Below are positions 51,104-61,227 of a stretch of DNA of 64,000 nt, one piece after another (position 1 is the first letter of the stretch; the number at the start of each line of letters is the position of its first letter). Both the position numbers and the translations under genes were made by a program. Origin of the DNA: Thioclava sp. JE_KL1 (GTDB lineage Bacteria > Pseudomonadota > Alphaproteobacteria > Rhodobacterales > Rhodobacteraceae); the NCBI RefSeq assembly GCF_009296265.1, contig NZ_WBJS01000010.1, positions 17,778 through 81,777 of the forward strand, in the 5' to 3' direction. The notes under the pieces are model-generated. The model was not told the origin of the DNA. It ran no database searches and saw only the letters and a list, made by a program, of their open reading frames with translations.

Positions 51104-52144
51104 ATGACGACCAAACTGACCAGACGTTCGATGCTCGGCACCGCGGCGCTTGCCGGGGCCAGCCTTGCGCTCCCGGCAATTCCGGCGCGCGCCGAAGGGG
51201 TGGATCTCGTACTTTCCAGCTGGCTCCCGCCGCGCCACCCGATCGTGGTGGATGCGATCAAGCCCTGGGCGAAGGATATCGAGGCTGCGACCGAAGGCCG
51301 TGTGCGCATCCGCGTCCTCGCCAAGCCGCTGGGCTCGCCGCCTGCGCATTTCGACATGGCGCGCGACGGTGTGGCCGACATCACCTACGGTCTGCACAGC
51401 TTCACGCAGGACGACCGCTTCAAGAACTCGCGCGTTGGTCAGTTCAGCTTCCTCGGAAATGACGCCGTGTCGATGTCGGAAGCCTTCTGGACGGTCTACA
51501 CCGAGAAGCTCGGTGCCAAGGAGGAGCATGCCGGCACGCACCTGCTGGGCCTGTTCAACCACGGACCCGGAATGATCCACAACGACAAGCGCCCGATCAA
51601 CAAGATCGAAGACCTGCAGGGTCTGAAGATGCGTGTGCCGGGCGGCTACATCGCCGATCTGATGAGCCATTTCGGGGTCGAGACGATCTTCACCCCCTCG
51701 GGCGAGGTCTATGAGAAGCTCTCGCGCGGCGTCGTCGATGGGGTCACTTTCCCCTATGACGCGATCGCCTCGTTCAACCTCGCGGATTATCTGAAATACA
51801 CCACGACGATCCCGGGTGGCATCTACAACACCACGTGGTTCCTCGTGATGAATTCCGGCAAGTGGGATTCGATCTCCCCGGCCGATCAGGAGGCGATCAA
51901 CAAGCTTTCGGGTCTCGCCTTCGCGTCCCGCGTCGGCAAGGCGTGGAACGGTGCGGATGAGCGCGGCAAGAAGGCCGCGGCCGATGGCGGCATGGTCGCC
52001 GAGACCGCGCCGCAGGGCGTGCTCGACGCGATCAAGGAGCAGGCCGCCGTCCTCGAAGGGCAGTGGGCCGATAGCCTGGGCGGTGACTATGACGGGCGCG
52101 CGGCGCTGGAAGAGTTCCGCAAGCAGACCGGCGTGTCCGCATGA
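51104..52144 (+). CDS. TRAP transporter periplasmic receptor (DctP family), aromatic gene cluster
   Basis: A 346-residue DctP receptor. The N-terminus has a twin-arginine-like signal (TRRSMLGTAALAGASLALPA) ending ARAEG. The mature protein shows GLKMRVPGGYIADLMSHFGV with the probable ligand-carboxylate arginine, and GVVDGVTFPYDA. With the two membrane subunits downstream it forms a complete TRAP importer placed between the homogentisate and homoprotocatechuate genes, so an aromatic acid such as hydroxyphenylacetate is the likely cargo. The ribosome binding site GGGGAGGA precedes the ATG. Confidence 0.9.
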   Translation: MTTKLTRRSMLGTAALAGASLALPAIPARAEGVDLVLSSWLPPRHPIVVDAIKPWAKDIEAATEGRVRIRVLAKPLGSPPAHFDMARDGVADITYGLHSFTQDDRFKNSRVGQFSFLGNDAVSMSEAFWTVYTEKLGAKEEHAGTHLLGLFNHGPGMIHNDKRPINKIEDLQGLKMRVPGGYIADLMSHFGVETIFTPSGEVYEKLSRGVVDGVTFPYDAIASFNLADYLKYTTTIPGGIYNTTWFLVMNSGKWDSISPADQEAINKLSGLAFASRVGKAWNGADERGKKAAADGGMVAETAPQGVLDAIKEQAAVLEGQWADSLGGDYDGRAALEEFRKQTGVSA

Positions 52145-52587
52145 TTGCACGCGCCCGCTTCGTTCTCGAGGCGATCGCGGCCGGGTTGGTGACGGGGTTG
52201 ATCCTCGTCACCTGCGTCGACGTGGTCGGCCGCTACCTGTTCAATAATCCGCTGACCGGCGCCTATGAGATCACGCAGGTCTTGTTGGGCGCGCTGGTCT
52301 TTGTGGCGATGCCGCTGACCACGGGCAAAGGCGGCCATGTCGAGGTGGACCTGCTGATGCCGCTTCTGCCCACGGCGGTCCGCCGGGCGCTGGGGCGGAT
52401 TGGCGGCGTGGTGGCAGCCCTCGTCATGGGCTATTTCGCGTGGCGCCTCGTGATCCTGGCCGAGGATCAGTTCCACACCCAGCTCGCAACCTCGGGCCTT
52501 GGAATCAAACTGTGGTATTTCGGCGTGATCGGCATCGTCAGCTTTGCCGCCTCCGCCGTGGTCGCCCTGCTCCGGAGACCGGAATGA
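52141..52587 (+). CDS. TRAP transporter small permease (DctQ family)
   Basis: A 148-residue DctQ protein with four hydrophobic segments (VTGLILVTCVDVVGRYLFNN is the first; LTTGKGGHVEVDLLMPLLP a conserved loop). It starts within the stop codon of the receptor gene (ATGA overlap) and its own stop overlaps the DctM start in the same way, so the three subunits are translated together. Confidence 0.88.
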   Translation: MIARARFVLEAIAAGLVTGLILVTCVDVVGRYLFNNPLTGAYEITQVLLGALVFVAMPLTTGKGGHVEVDLLMPLLPTAVRRALGRIGGVVAALVMGYFAWRLVILAEDQFHTQLATSGLGIKLWYFGVIGIVSFAASAVVALLRRPE

Positions 52588-53897
52588 CAATTTCTCTGAT
52601 TGCCTTTGCCATTCTTCTGTCCCTCGTCTTTCTGCGCGTGCCGATCGCCTTCGCGATGGCGCTTGTCGGCGGCGCAGGGTTCGCGTGGATGCGCGGGGCA
52701 GATGCCGCAGGCTCGATGGTCGGCAGCGCCGTCTTCGAGACCGGGATGAACTACTCGCTCTCCGTCGTGCCGCTCTTCATCTTCATGGGCAACGTGCTTG
52801 CCGGGTCCGGCATCGCCAGCGGACTATTCACCGGTGCCGACCGGGTGTTCGGGCGGATGCGCGGCGGTCTCGCGATGGCCACGATCCTCAGCTGCGGCGG
52901 TTTCTCGGCGGTTTGCGGCTCGTCTCTGGCGACGGCGGCCACGATGTCGAAGGTCGCGATGCCCTCGATGCGCCGCTTCGGCTACCATGACTCGATCGCC
53001 ACGGGCGCAATTGCCGCGGGCGGCACGCTGGGCATTCTGATCCCGCCCTCGGTCATCATGATCATCTTCGGCCTGCTGACCGAAAGCGACATCGGCAAGC
53101 TGTTCATCGCGGGGATCATTCCCGGTGTTCTGGGCATCGGCCTGTATCTCGTCTCCGTCATGGTCGCAGTGCGGCTGAACCCGAAACTCGCCCCCGAGGT
53201 GCGGGAGCCCCTGCCGATGAAGCGCACCGATTTCATCGGCGTACTCGCGACCTTGGCGCTGTTCGTCTTCATCATGGTCGGGATTTATGGCGGCTTCTTT
53301 ACGCCGATCGAGGCTGCGGGCATGGGGGCTGCGGCTGCTGTGGTGATCGCAGCGGCTGTGGGCGGGCTGAAGATGCGCGCGCTCTGGGAGGCGCTGAAGG
53401 ATGCCGCGATCGCCTCTGCGATGATCTTCGCGATCATAATCGGGGCCGAGATCTTCGGGAATTTCGTCACGTTTGCCGGCCTGCCCGACGCGCTGGCCGA
53501 TATCGTTTACAACCTGGGCCTTGGCGGCTTCGAGGTGATCATCATCATCGTGCTGATCTATATGCTACTCGGCATGGTGCTCGAGAGCCTGTCGATGATC
53601 CTGCTGACGGTGCCGATCTTCTATCCGCTGATTTACCAGCTCGATTTCGGCTCGGGCGTGCTCGCCAATCCCGATAACGCTCTGATCTGGTTTGCAGTGA
53701 TCGTGGTGGTGGCGACGGAGATCTCCTTGATCACCCCGCCAGTTGGCATGAACGTCTTCGTGCTGCGCTCGGTTTTGCCCGATGTGCCGCTGATGACGAT
53801 GTTCCGCGGTATCTTGTGGTTTTGGGTCGCCGATATCGTGCGCATCGTGCTGATCATCGCCTTCCCGGCGATTTCGCTCTGGCTGGTCGGGCCCTGA
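52584..53897 (+). CDS. TRAP transporter large permease (DctM family)
   Basis: A 437-residue DctM subunit with about 12 membrane segments and signatures NYSLSVVPLFIFMGNVLAGS, GFSAVCGSSLATAATMSKVA, AGGTLGILIPPSVIMIIFGL and ISLITPPVGMNVFVLRSVLP. It carries the sodium-coupled transport step of the presumed aromatic-acid TRAP system. ATG 52584 is used; the frame reaching back to 52440 is within the DctQ gene. The end faces a convergent MarR gene 16 bp away. Confidence 0.94.
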   Translation: MTISLIAFAILLSLVFLRVPIAFAMALVGGAGFAWMRGADAAGSMVGSAVFETGMNYSLSVVPLFIFMGNVLAGSGIASGLFTGADRVFGRMRGGLAMATILSCGGFSAVCGSSLATAATMSKVAMPSMRRFGYHDSIATGAIAAGGTLGILIPPSVIMIIFGLLTESDIGKLFIAGIIPGVLGIGLYLVSVMVAVRLNPKLAPEVREPLPMKRTDFIGVLATLALFVFIMVGIYGGFFTPIEAAGMGAAAAVVIAAAVGGLKMRALWEALKDAAIASAMIFAIIIGAEIFGNFVTFAGLPDALADIVYNLGLGGFEVIIIIVLIYMLLGMVLESLSMILLTVPIFYPLIYQLDFGSGVLANPDNALIWFAVIVVVATEISLITPPVGMNVFVLRSVLPDVPLMTMFRGILWFWVADIVRIVLIIAFPAISLWLVGP

Positions 53898-53913
53898 CGG
53901 GCCCGGCTGCTGG

Positions 53914-54372
53914 TCAGGTCTCGGCGCTCTCGTTACGGGTTTCGATATCGAGAGCGAGCGAGTCGATCAGGCTGTTGACCCCGTATTCGAGGGCGACCTG
54001 CGCTTCGGGGGGCATCGCCGACAGCATCGCCTTCGCGCGCGCGTTCACCTTTGGTCGCGCTTCGGCATAGAGGGCGCGGCCCTCCGGCGTGCATTCGTAC
54101 TCCCGCAGTCGTCTGTCGCTGTCGGGCACGAACCGTTCGATCAGCCCCCGCGCTTCAAGCCGGGTCGCCGCACGGCTCACCTGCACCTTGTCGAGCGTGG
54201 TGCGCCGCGCGATGTCGAGCGAGCTGATCCGACCGACCCCGTCCAGGATCGACATGAGCCGCCATTCCTCGCGCGTCAGGCCATATTCGCGCGAGTAGAC
54301 ATCCTGCAGACGACGGGAGAAGGCTTCTGCCGCAACGGCCAGACGGTAGGGAAAGAACTCTTCGAGCTTCAT
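53914..54372 (-). CDS. MarR-family regulator
   Basis: A 152-residue MarR protein (YGLTREEWRLMSILDGVGRI, TTLDKVQVSRAATRLEARGL, SDRRLREYECTPEGRAL). Its N-terminal FFPYRLAVAAEAFSRRLQ matches the PYRLAVAAEKLSERL of the 45054 protein, so the two are paralogues. A related 14-bp operator (54407-54420) lies 35 bp upstream of its start. It is convergent with the TRAP operon and in tandem with hpaR, 61 bp downstream of that gene. Targets probably include the hmg and mai operons and itself. Confidence 0.86.
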   Translation of the reverse strand: MKLEEFFPYRLAVAAEAFSRRLQDVYSREYGLTREEWRLMSILDGVGRISSLDIARRTTLDKVQVSRAATRLEARGLIERFVPDSDRRLREYECTPEGRALYAEARPKVNARAKAMLSAMPPEAQVALEYGVNSLIDSLALDIETRNESAET

Positions 54373-54406
54373 GCAGTCTCCGATTTACACACCCAACCCT
54401 ACGACC

Positions 54407-54420
54407 GTTTCGTTCGCAAT
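54407..54420. promoter_or_regulatory. MarR-type palindromic site upstream of the 53914-54372 gene
   Basis: GTTTCGTTCGCAAT differs at two positions from the hmgA-promoter site read in reverse (GTTTCATTCGCAAC). It lies in the 61-bp gap between hpaR and the downstream MarR gene, in the right place for autoregulation. Confidence 0.55.
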
Positions 54421-54433
54421 GAAATGACTTATC

Positions 54434-54916
54434 TCACGCGCGATCGTCATGCTCCAGGGCAGCGACGAAGGCCTCGAGCTCGTCGAGAAGCCGGGTGATC
54501 CGCTCTGCGCCGATTTCGGCCTCGAGCTTGGCATAGATTTCGGCGCTTTGGGGCGAGACGTCGCGGAGGAAGGCGGTTCCAGCCTCGCTCAGCCCGATGC
54601 TGGCGCGCCTGCGGTCTTCGCCATCGCGGCGGATTTCGATCAGTCCACGGGTCTCGAGCGCGCGCAACATGCGCGTCAGCGAAGGGGCGAGCACGCAGGC
54701 ACGTTCGGCAAGCATCGAAGCATCGAGCGGCCCGCTTTCGCGCAGCACTCGCAACACGCGCCATTGCTGCTCGGTCACGTCATGCGCGTTGAGCATCGGG
54801 CGGAAACGCTCCATCACCAATTCCCGCGCCCGCAGCAGGGCGATCGGCAAGGAGCGACGCGGGGCGTTCAACTCGAACCCGTCCGGCCGCTGTCGGGGGG
54901 CGCTGTCTTGGGTCAT
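54434..54916 (-). CDS. hpaR: HpaR-type MarR repressor of homoprotocatechuate degradation
   Basis: A 160-residue MarR protein with the HpaR opening RRSLPIALLRARELVMERFR, then HDVTEQQWRVLRVLRESGPL, ACVLAPSLTRMLRALETRGL and DGEDRRRASIGLSEAG. HpaR represses the meta-cleavage operon and is released by 4-hydroxyphenylacetate-type acids. The gene is divergent from hpaF with the palindrome TTAACATGTTAA in between. It is clearly a different lineage from the three other MarR proteins of this window. Confidence 0.92.
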   Translation of the reverse strand: MTQDSAPRQRPDGFELNAPRRSLPIALLRARELVMERFRPMLNAHDVTEQQWRVLRVLRESGPLDASMLAERACVLAPSLTRMLRALETRGLIEIRRDGEDRRRASIGLSEAGTAFLRDVSPQSAEIYAKLEAEIGAERITRLLDELEAFVAALEHDDRA

Positions 54917-54967
54917 CGAAACCTCGTTCCTGTCAGGTGGCGGGCAAAATCGGAGGGTTTGGGGCAG

Positions 54968-54998
54968 TTGACAAGTCTCGATAAACTTAACATGTTAA
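54968..54998 (+). promoter_or_regulatory. hpa promoter with HpaR-type palindrome
   Basis: TTGACA (54968-54973) as possible -35 box and perfect palindrome TTAACATGTTAA (54987-54998), located between hpaR and hpaF. A near copy exists before the TRAP operon at 51047-51058. A GGGAGGAG ribosome binding site follows before the hpaF GTG. No convincing -10 box could be fixed; the palindrome would overlap it. Confidence 0.6.
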
Positions 54999-55020
54999 TG
55001 AAAGTCACGGGAGGAGAATC

Positions 55021-55418
55021 GTGCCGCATCTCAAGATCGAATATTCCGCAGGGCTGGCGGAGCGCGTCGATATTTCGGCGGTCTGCCATGCACTGCATGC
55101 CGCGATGGTCGAATGTGGTCTCTTCCCGGTGGCCGGAATTCGGGTGCGCGCCTTTCGCGCCGATCATGCGATCGTGGCCGACGGGCTGCCGGAAAACGAT
55201 TTCGCCGCGCTGACGCTTTCGGTGGGGGCGGGGCGCGACACGGCGACCTTGCGCGCGGGGGGCGATGCGATTTTTGCCGCCGCCCAGACCGCGCTTGCCG
55301 GTCCGCTGGCCACCGAACATTTCGCGCTCTCGCTCGAAATCCGGGTGATCGACCCGGAGCTGAGCTGGAAGCAGACACCGATTCACGCCCGCCTGTCGGG
55401 CCAAGCCAAGGGTAAGTG

Positions 55419-55419
<1 letters not shown>
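55021..55419 (+). CDS. hpaF: 5-carboxymethyl-2-hydroxymuconate delta-isomerase
   Basis: A 132-residue HpaF (HpcD) protein: starts with GTG followed directly by Pro (mature PHLKIEYSAGL), the N-terminal proline being the general base of this tautomerase family; it continues VRAFRADHAIVADGLPENDF. It ketonises 5-carboxymethyl-2-hydroxymuconate to its isomer in the meta-cleavage pathway. GGGAGGAG is 6-7 nt before the GTG. First gene of the hpa operon; its stop overlaps the hpaE start (TGATG). Confidence 0.9.
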
Positions 55420-56927
<1,508 letters not shown>

Positions 56928-56981
56928 CGACAGCGGGCGGTCGGAGGAGGCCGCCCCGATCTTTCCTCAAGGGAGCGAGAC

Positions 56982-57962
56982 ATGCCCATTCCGGCCCCGA
57001 ACCTGTATCCGCCGTTCAATATCATCCGCCTCAGCCATGTCGTCTTCGGCGTGACCGATCTGGCCGCCAGCCGCGCCTTCTATGTCGATACGCTGGGGCT
57101 TCAAGTCACCGACGAAGATGACCGTCATATCTTCCTACGTGCGATGGAAGAGCGCGGGCATCACTCGGTCGTTCTGGTCAAGACGCCCGAGGCCAATGTG
57201 CGCTCGCTCGCCTTCAAGCTCTTCGACGAGGGCGAACTGGACAAGGCGCATGACTGGTTCAAGTCCGAGGGGCATTCGGTCGAATGGGTCGAGCGTCCCT
57301 ATCAGGGTCGCACCCTGCGCACCCATGACTGTTTCGGGATGCCCATCGAGTTCTATTTCCAGATGGATCGACTGGAGCCGATCCACCAGAAATACGCGCT
57401 CTATCACGGCGTGAAGCCGCTTCGGATCGACCATTTCAATTGCTTTGCCAGCGATGTCGATAAGGCGGTCGAGTTCTACAATCGCATCGGCTTCCGCGTC
57501 ACCGAATATACCGAGGATGAAGAGAGCGGACGGCTTTGGGCGGCATGGACCCATCGCAAGGGCGGCGTGCATGACATCGCCTTCACGAACGGGCTTGGTC
57601 CGCGGTTGCATCACACCGCGTTCTGGGTGCCGACGCCGCTCAACATCATCGATCTGCTCGATCTGATGTCGACCACCGGCTATGTCGCCAATATCGAGCG
57701 CGGACCGGGCCGTCACGGCATTTCGAACGCGTTCTTCCTGTATATCCTCGATCCCGATGGTCACCGGATCGAGATCTACTGCTCGGATTATCAGACCGTG
57801 GATCCCGATCTCGAGGCGATCCGCTGGGACCTGAAGGACCCGCAGCGCCAGACGCTGTGGGGGGCACCCGCTCCGCGCTCGTGGTTCGAGCATGGCTCGC
57901 TGTTCCAAGATGTCGAGCCGATCGCCAGCGACATGAAGGCCACTCCGATCATCGCGCCGTGA
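56982..57962 (+). CDS. hpaD: homoprotocatechuate (3,4-dihydroxyphenylacetate) 2,3-dioxygenase
   Basis: A 326-residue extradiol dioxygenase of the vicinal-oxygen-chelate fold. Metal ligands are H151 (IDHFNCF), H210 (RLHHTAFW) and E264 (HRIEIYCSD), matching spacing of the Brevibacterium/Arthrobacter homoprotocatechuate enzymes. The C-terminal tail (WGAPAPRSWFEHGSLFQDVE) is also typical. It cleaves 3,4-dihydroxyphenylacetate next to the hydroxyls to give 5-carboxymethyl-2-hydroxymuconic semialdehyde. Confidence 0.94.
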   Translation: MPIPAPNLYPPFNIIRLSHVVFGVTDLAASRAFYVDTLGLQVTDEDDRHIFLRAMEERGHHSVVLVKTPEANVRSLAFKLFDEGELDKAHDWFKSEGHSVEWVERPYQGRTLRTHDCFGMPIEFYFQMDRLEPIHQKYALYHGVKPLRIDHFNCFASDVDKAVEFYNRIGFRVTEYTEDEESGRLWAAWTHRKGGVHDIAFTNGLGPRLHHTAFWVPTPLNIIDLLDLMSTTGYVANIERGPGRHGISNAFFLYILDPDGHRIEIYCSDYQTVDPDLEAIRWDLKDPQRQTLWGAPAPRSWFEHGSLFQDVEPIASDMKATPIIAP

Positions 57963-58000
57963 GCGGGTCCCCGCACGCAAGCCCTTGCAGGAGAAACAGG

Positions 58001-59413
58001 ATGGATGTTCAGGACTTCGAGACATGGTCGCAGCGCGCGGCGTCATGGGGCGTGAAATATCGCGAAACACTCGATGCCCGCCCGGTACGTGCGCGCACGG
58101 CACCCGGCGAGATCTACCGCGCGATCCCGCCCAAGCCGCCCGAAACCGGCTGCGAAATGGAGCGGATCTTTGACGAGTTCGAGAGCCTGATCGAGCCCGG
58201 AATGACCCATTGGCAGCATCCGCGCTTCTTCGCTTACTTCCCCAGTAATGCCGCCCCCGTTTCGGTGGTGGCGGAATATCTGGTCACCGCTATGGCCGCG
58301 CAATGCATGCTCTGGCAGACCTCTCCGGCGGCGACCGAGCTGGAAACCCGGATGATGGAGTGGCTGCGCGACGGGCTGGGGCTGCCCGAAGCGTTCTCGG
58401 GCGTCATTCAGGACAGCGCCTCGTCCGCGACGCTGGCGGCGGTCTTGATGATGCGTGAGCGTGCGCTGGACTGGCAGGGCAATCGCGCGGGGCTCAGCCA
58501 AGCGCCGCGCTTGCGGATTTACTGCTCGGATCAGGTGCATTCCTCGATTGACCGGGCGATCTGGATCGCGGGGATCGGTCAGGACAACCTTGTGAAACTG
58601 CCCGCCGATCCGCGCAGCGGCGCGCTCCCGCCCGACGCGCTGGAGGCGGCGATCCGCGCGGATCTTGCGGCCGGGTATCAGCCCGCTGGGGTAATCGGCT
58701 GCGTGGGGGCGACCAGCACCGGGGCATGCGACGATATCGGAGCACTGGTGGCGGTCGCGCATGCCCATGATCTGTTGATCCATGTCGATGCAGCCTGGGC
58801 CGGTTCTGCAATGATCTGTCCCGAGTTCCGCACGCTTTGGGCCGGGGTCGAAGGTGCGGATTCTGTCGTCTTCAATCCGCATAAGTGGCTGGGCGCGTCC
58901 TTCGACTGCTCGGCCCATTTCATTCGCGACCCCGAGATGCTGGTGCGCACGCTGGCGATCCAGCCCGAGTATCTCAAGACCCATGGCCGCGATGGGATCG
59001 TCAACTATTCCGAATGGTCCGTTCCGCTGGGACGCCGTTTCCGCGCGCTCAAGCTGTGGTTCCTGCTGCGCTTTCACGGGCTTGAGGGGCTGCGCGCGAT
59101 GATCCGCGATCACGTTCGCTGGGCGGGGATGTTGCATGATCGGCTGGCTGCGACCCCGGGCGTTGAGATCGTGACCACCCCGGTGCTGTCGCTGTTCTCG
59201 TTTCGCCGGACGGGAGCATCGGATGACGACACGATCTCGCATGTGAGCGCGATCAATGATGACGGGCGCATCTATCTCACCCAAACGCGGGTCGGCAACC
59301 GGATTGCGATCCGCTTTCAGGCCGGGTCCTTTGCGATGCGCGAATCCGATATCGACATCGCCTATCGCGCCATTCTCGACGGGCTGGGACTTTCACAGGA
59401 GGGACTGTCATGA
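58001..59413 (+). CDS. PLP-dependent aromatic L-amino acid decarboxylase
   Basis: A 470-residue group II decarboxylase (aromatic amino acid/tyrosine/DOPA type): THWQHPRFFAYFPSNAAPVS substrate loop, QDSASSATLAAVLMMRE, HVDAAWAGSAMICPEFR and PLP lysine K295 in FNPHKWLGASFDCSAHF. It turns an aromatic amino acid into its amine. Being inside the hpa operon (39 bp after hpaD, 4-nt overlap with the next gene), it may make tyramine or dopamine, which amine and aldehyde oxidation would convert to 4-hydroxyphenylacetate or directly to homoprotocatechuate. The ribosome binding site CAGGAGAA precedes ATG 58001. Confidence 0.9.
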   Translation: MDVQDFETWSQRAASWGVKYRETLDARPVRARTAPGEIYRAIPPKPPETGCEMERIFDEFESLIEPGMTHWQHPRFFAYFPSNAAPVSVVAEYLVTAMAAQCMLWQTSPAATELETRMMEWLRDGLGLPEAFSGVIQDSASSATLAAVLMMRERALDWQGNRAGLSQAPRLRIYCSDQVHSSIDRAIWIAGIGQDNLVKLPADPRSGALPPDALEAAIRADLAAGYQPAGVIGCVGATSTGACDDIGALVAVAHAHDLLIHVDAAWAGSAMICPEFRTLWAGVEGADSVVFNPHKWLGASFDCSAHFIRDPEMLVRTLAIQPEYLKTHGRDGIVNYSEWSVPLGRRFRALKLWFLLRFHGLEGLRAMIRDHVRWAGMLHDRLAATPGVEIVTTPVLSLFSFRRTGASDDDTISHVSAINDDGRIYLTQTRVGNRIAIRFQAGSFAMRESDIDIAYRAILDGLGLSQEGLS

Positions 59414-60291
59414 CTCTGGCACTGCCGCGCATCGCGGCGTTTCGCACCGGTGGCACGGATCGCTACGGCGTGGTGCAGGATGACGGCATCGTGGACCTCA
59501 CCCCGGAGTTCGGCGCGCGGTTCGCGACCCTTCAGCAGGTCGTAGAGGCCGGCGCGCTGGAAGAGGTGATCGCGGCGGCGGAGGGCCGCGCGCCTGAATA
59601 TCGCACCGACGAGGTCGAGTTCCTGATCCCGATGGCAGCCCCGGAAAAGCTGATCTGTATCGGGGTGAACTTTCCCGACCGTAACGCCGAATACAAAGAC
59701 GGGCAGGCCGCGCCGCCTTATCCGTCGATGTTCATCCGCTTCCCGCGCAGTTTCACCGGGCATGGCCAGCCGCTGATCCGTCCGCCGGAAAGCCCGCAGC
59801 TCGATTACGAGGGCGAGGTAGTGATCGTGATCGGAAAGGCGGGTCGCCGGATCGCGAAGGAAGACGCCTACGATCACATCGCCGCGCTGACCCTGTGCAA
59901 CGAGGGCACGATCCGCGACTGGGTACGCCATGCGAAATTCAACGTGACCCAGGGCAAGAACTGGGACCGCTCGGGCGCGATGGGCCCGTGGCTGGTGCCG
60001 TTCCGCGAGGCCGCGCAACTGGACGACATCGAGCTGACCACCCGCGTCAATGGCGAGATCCGGCAAAAAGACCGCACAGGCCGGATGATCTTCGATTTCC
60101 GCTATATCGTGAATTACGTATCCACATTCACGACGCTGGTGCCGGGCGACGTGATCGTGTGCGGCACGCCAACCGGGGCAGGGGCGCGGTTCGATCCTCC
60201 GATCTGGCTGCAACCGGGCGACGTGATCGAAGTCGAGGCCGAAGGCATCGGCCTGCTGCGCAACACCGTTGCTGATGAGCCGACATGCTGA
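59410..60291 (+). CDS. FAH-family enzyme, HpaG-like isomerase/decarboxylase
   Basis: A 293-residue single-domain fumarylacetoacetase-superfamily protein (LICIGVNFPDRNAEYK, FIRFPRSFTGHGQPLIRP, YEGEVVIVIGKAGR, NEGTIRDWVRHAKFNVTQGK, VCGTPTGAGARFDPP). Its place between hpaD/decarboxylase and hpaH suggests the HpaG step: decarboxylation of 5-oxopent-3-ene-1,2,5-tricarboxylate and isomerisation of the product. E. coli-type HpaG is a two-domain fusion; here only one domain is encoded, so it may do both steps as a homodimer or one of them only. Overlaps neighbours by 4 and 7 nt. Confidence 0.78.
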   Translation: MTLALPRIAAFRTGGTDRYGVVQDDGIVDLTPEFGARFATLQQVVEAGALEEVIAAAEGRAPEYRTDEVEFLIPMAAPEKLICIGVNFPDRNAEYKDGQAAPPYPSMFIRFPRSFTGHGQPLIRPPESPQLDYEGEVVIVIGKAGRRIAKEDAYDHIAALTLCNEGTIRDWVRHAKFNVTQGKNWDRSGAMGPWLVPFREAAQLDDIELTTRVNGEIRQKDRTGRMIFDFRYIVNYVSTFTTLVPGDVIVCGTPTGAGARFDPPIWLQPGDVIEVEAEGIGLLRNTVADEPTC

Positions 60292-61085
60292 GCCCCAATC
60301 AGATCGCACAGGCCGCCGACGAGTTGCTGGCCGCCGAAGAAGCGCGCAAACAGATCGGGCTGCTGAGCCTGCGCCATCCCGGCATGACGCTGGACGACGC
60401 CTATGCGATTCAGTCGGCGCAGATGGTGCGCAAGCTGGCGGCGGGACGTTCGATCCTTGGCTGGAAGATCGGGCTGACCTCGAAGGTGATGCAGGCCGCG
60501 CTCAAGATCGACACTCCGGATTCTGGCGTGCTCTATGATGATATGCTGTTTTCCAGCGGGACGACGGTGCCTGCCGGGCGTTACATCCAGCCGCGGGTCG
60601 AGGCCGAGATCGCCTTCGTGATGAAAGCGCCGCTCGATGCCACCGCCGATCGCGCGGCGGTGCTGGCCGCGACCGATTACGTGGCCCCGTCGCTGGAGAT
60701 CCTCGACACCCGCATTCTGCGCGCCGATCCCGCGACCGGGCAGGCGCGTGTGATCGTCGATACCGTATCGGACAATGCGGCGAATGCGGGGCTCGTGCTG
60801 GGCGGGGCGCGTCACGATCCATCTCAGGTCGATCTGCGCTGGGCCGGAGCGATCCTGCGCAAGGATGGCGAGGTCGAGACGACCGGGCTCGGCGCGGCGG
60901 TGTTGGACGATCCAGTGAAGGGGCTTGTCTGGCTGGCGCGGCGAATGGGCCAATACGGCCAGCGGATCGAGGCGGGGCAGGTGATCCTGTCGGGGTCGTT
61001 CATCGCACCGATCGAGTGCCCCCCGGGGACCCGGATCGAGGCCGAGTTCGGCGCTTTCGGGGATGTGTCCATCGCCTTCGATTGA
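60285..61085 (+). CDS. hpaH: 2-oxo-hept-3-ene-1,7-dioate hydratase
   Basis: A 266-residue hydratase of the MhpD/HpaH family: QIGLLSLRHPGMTLDDAYAI, LGWKIGLTSKVMQAAL, GRYIQPRVEAEIAFVM and VILSGSFIAPIECPPGTRIE with the conserved acidic metal ligands in VEAEIAF. It hydrates 2-oxo-hept-3-ene-1,7-dioate to 4-hydroxy-2-oxoheptanedioate. The 7-nt overlap with the preceding FAH gene and following hpaI make the assignment strong. A 142-bp gap to hpaI contains no clear terminator. Confidence 0.91.
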   Translation: MLSPNQIAQAADELLAAEEARKQIGLLSLRHPGMTLDDAYAIQSAQMVRKLAAGRSILGWKIGLTSKVMQAALKIDTPDSGVLYDDMLFSSGTTVPAGRYIQPRVEAEIAFVMKAPLDATADRAAVLAATDYVAPSLEILDTRILRADPATGQARVIVDTVSDNAANAGLVLGGARHDPSQVDLRWAGAILRKDGEVETTGLGAAVLDDPVKGLVWLARRMGQYGQRIEAGQVILSGSFIAPIECPPGTRIEAEFGAFGDVSIAFD

Positions 61086-61227
61086 GGCGGCAGGCCATGC
61101 AAGCCCGGCGGAATGCTGTTCGCGAGGTGCGATCGGCGTTCGTTTCGAATAAGCTCAAGCAACCTTTTTAGGACGGCCCCGCGCATCCGTTCCGCGGGTG
61201 CCGAGGTCAACAAGGAAGAAAATCACG

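Noticed and set aside
53889..53904. GGGCCC-TGAC-GGGCCC hairpin at the end of the TRAP operon as terminator
   Set aside because: The 6-bp stem overlaps the stop codon and has no T-run on either side; too weak to list.
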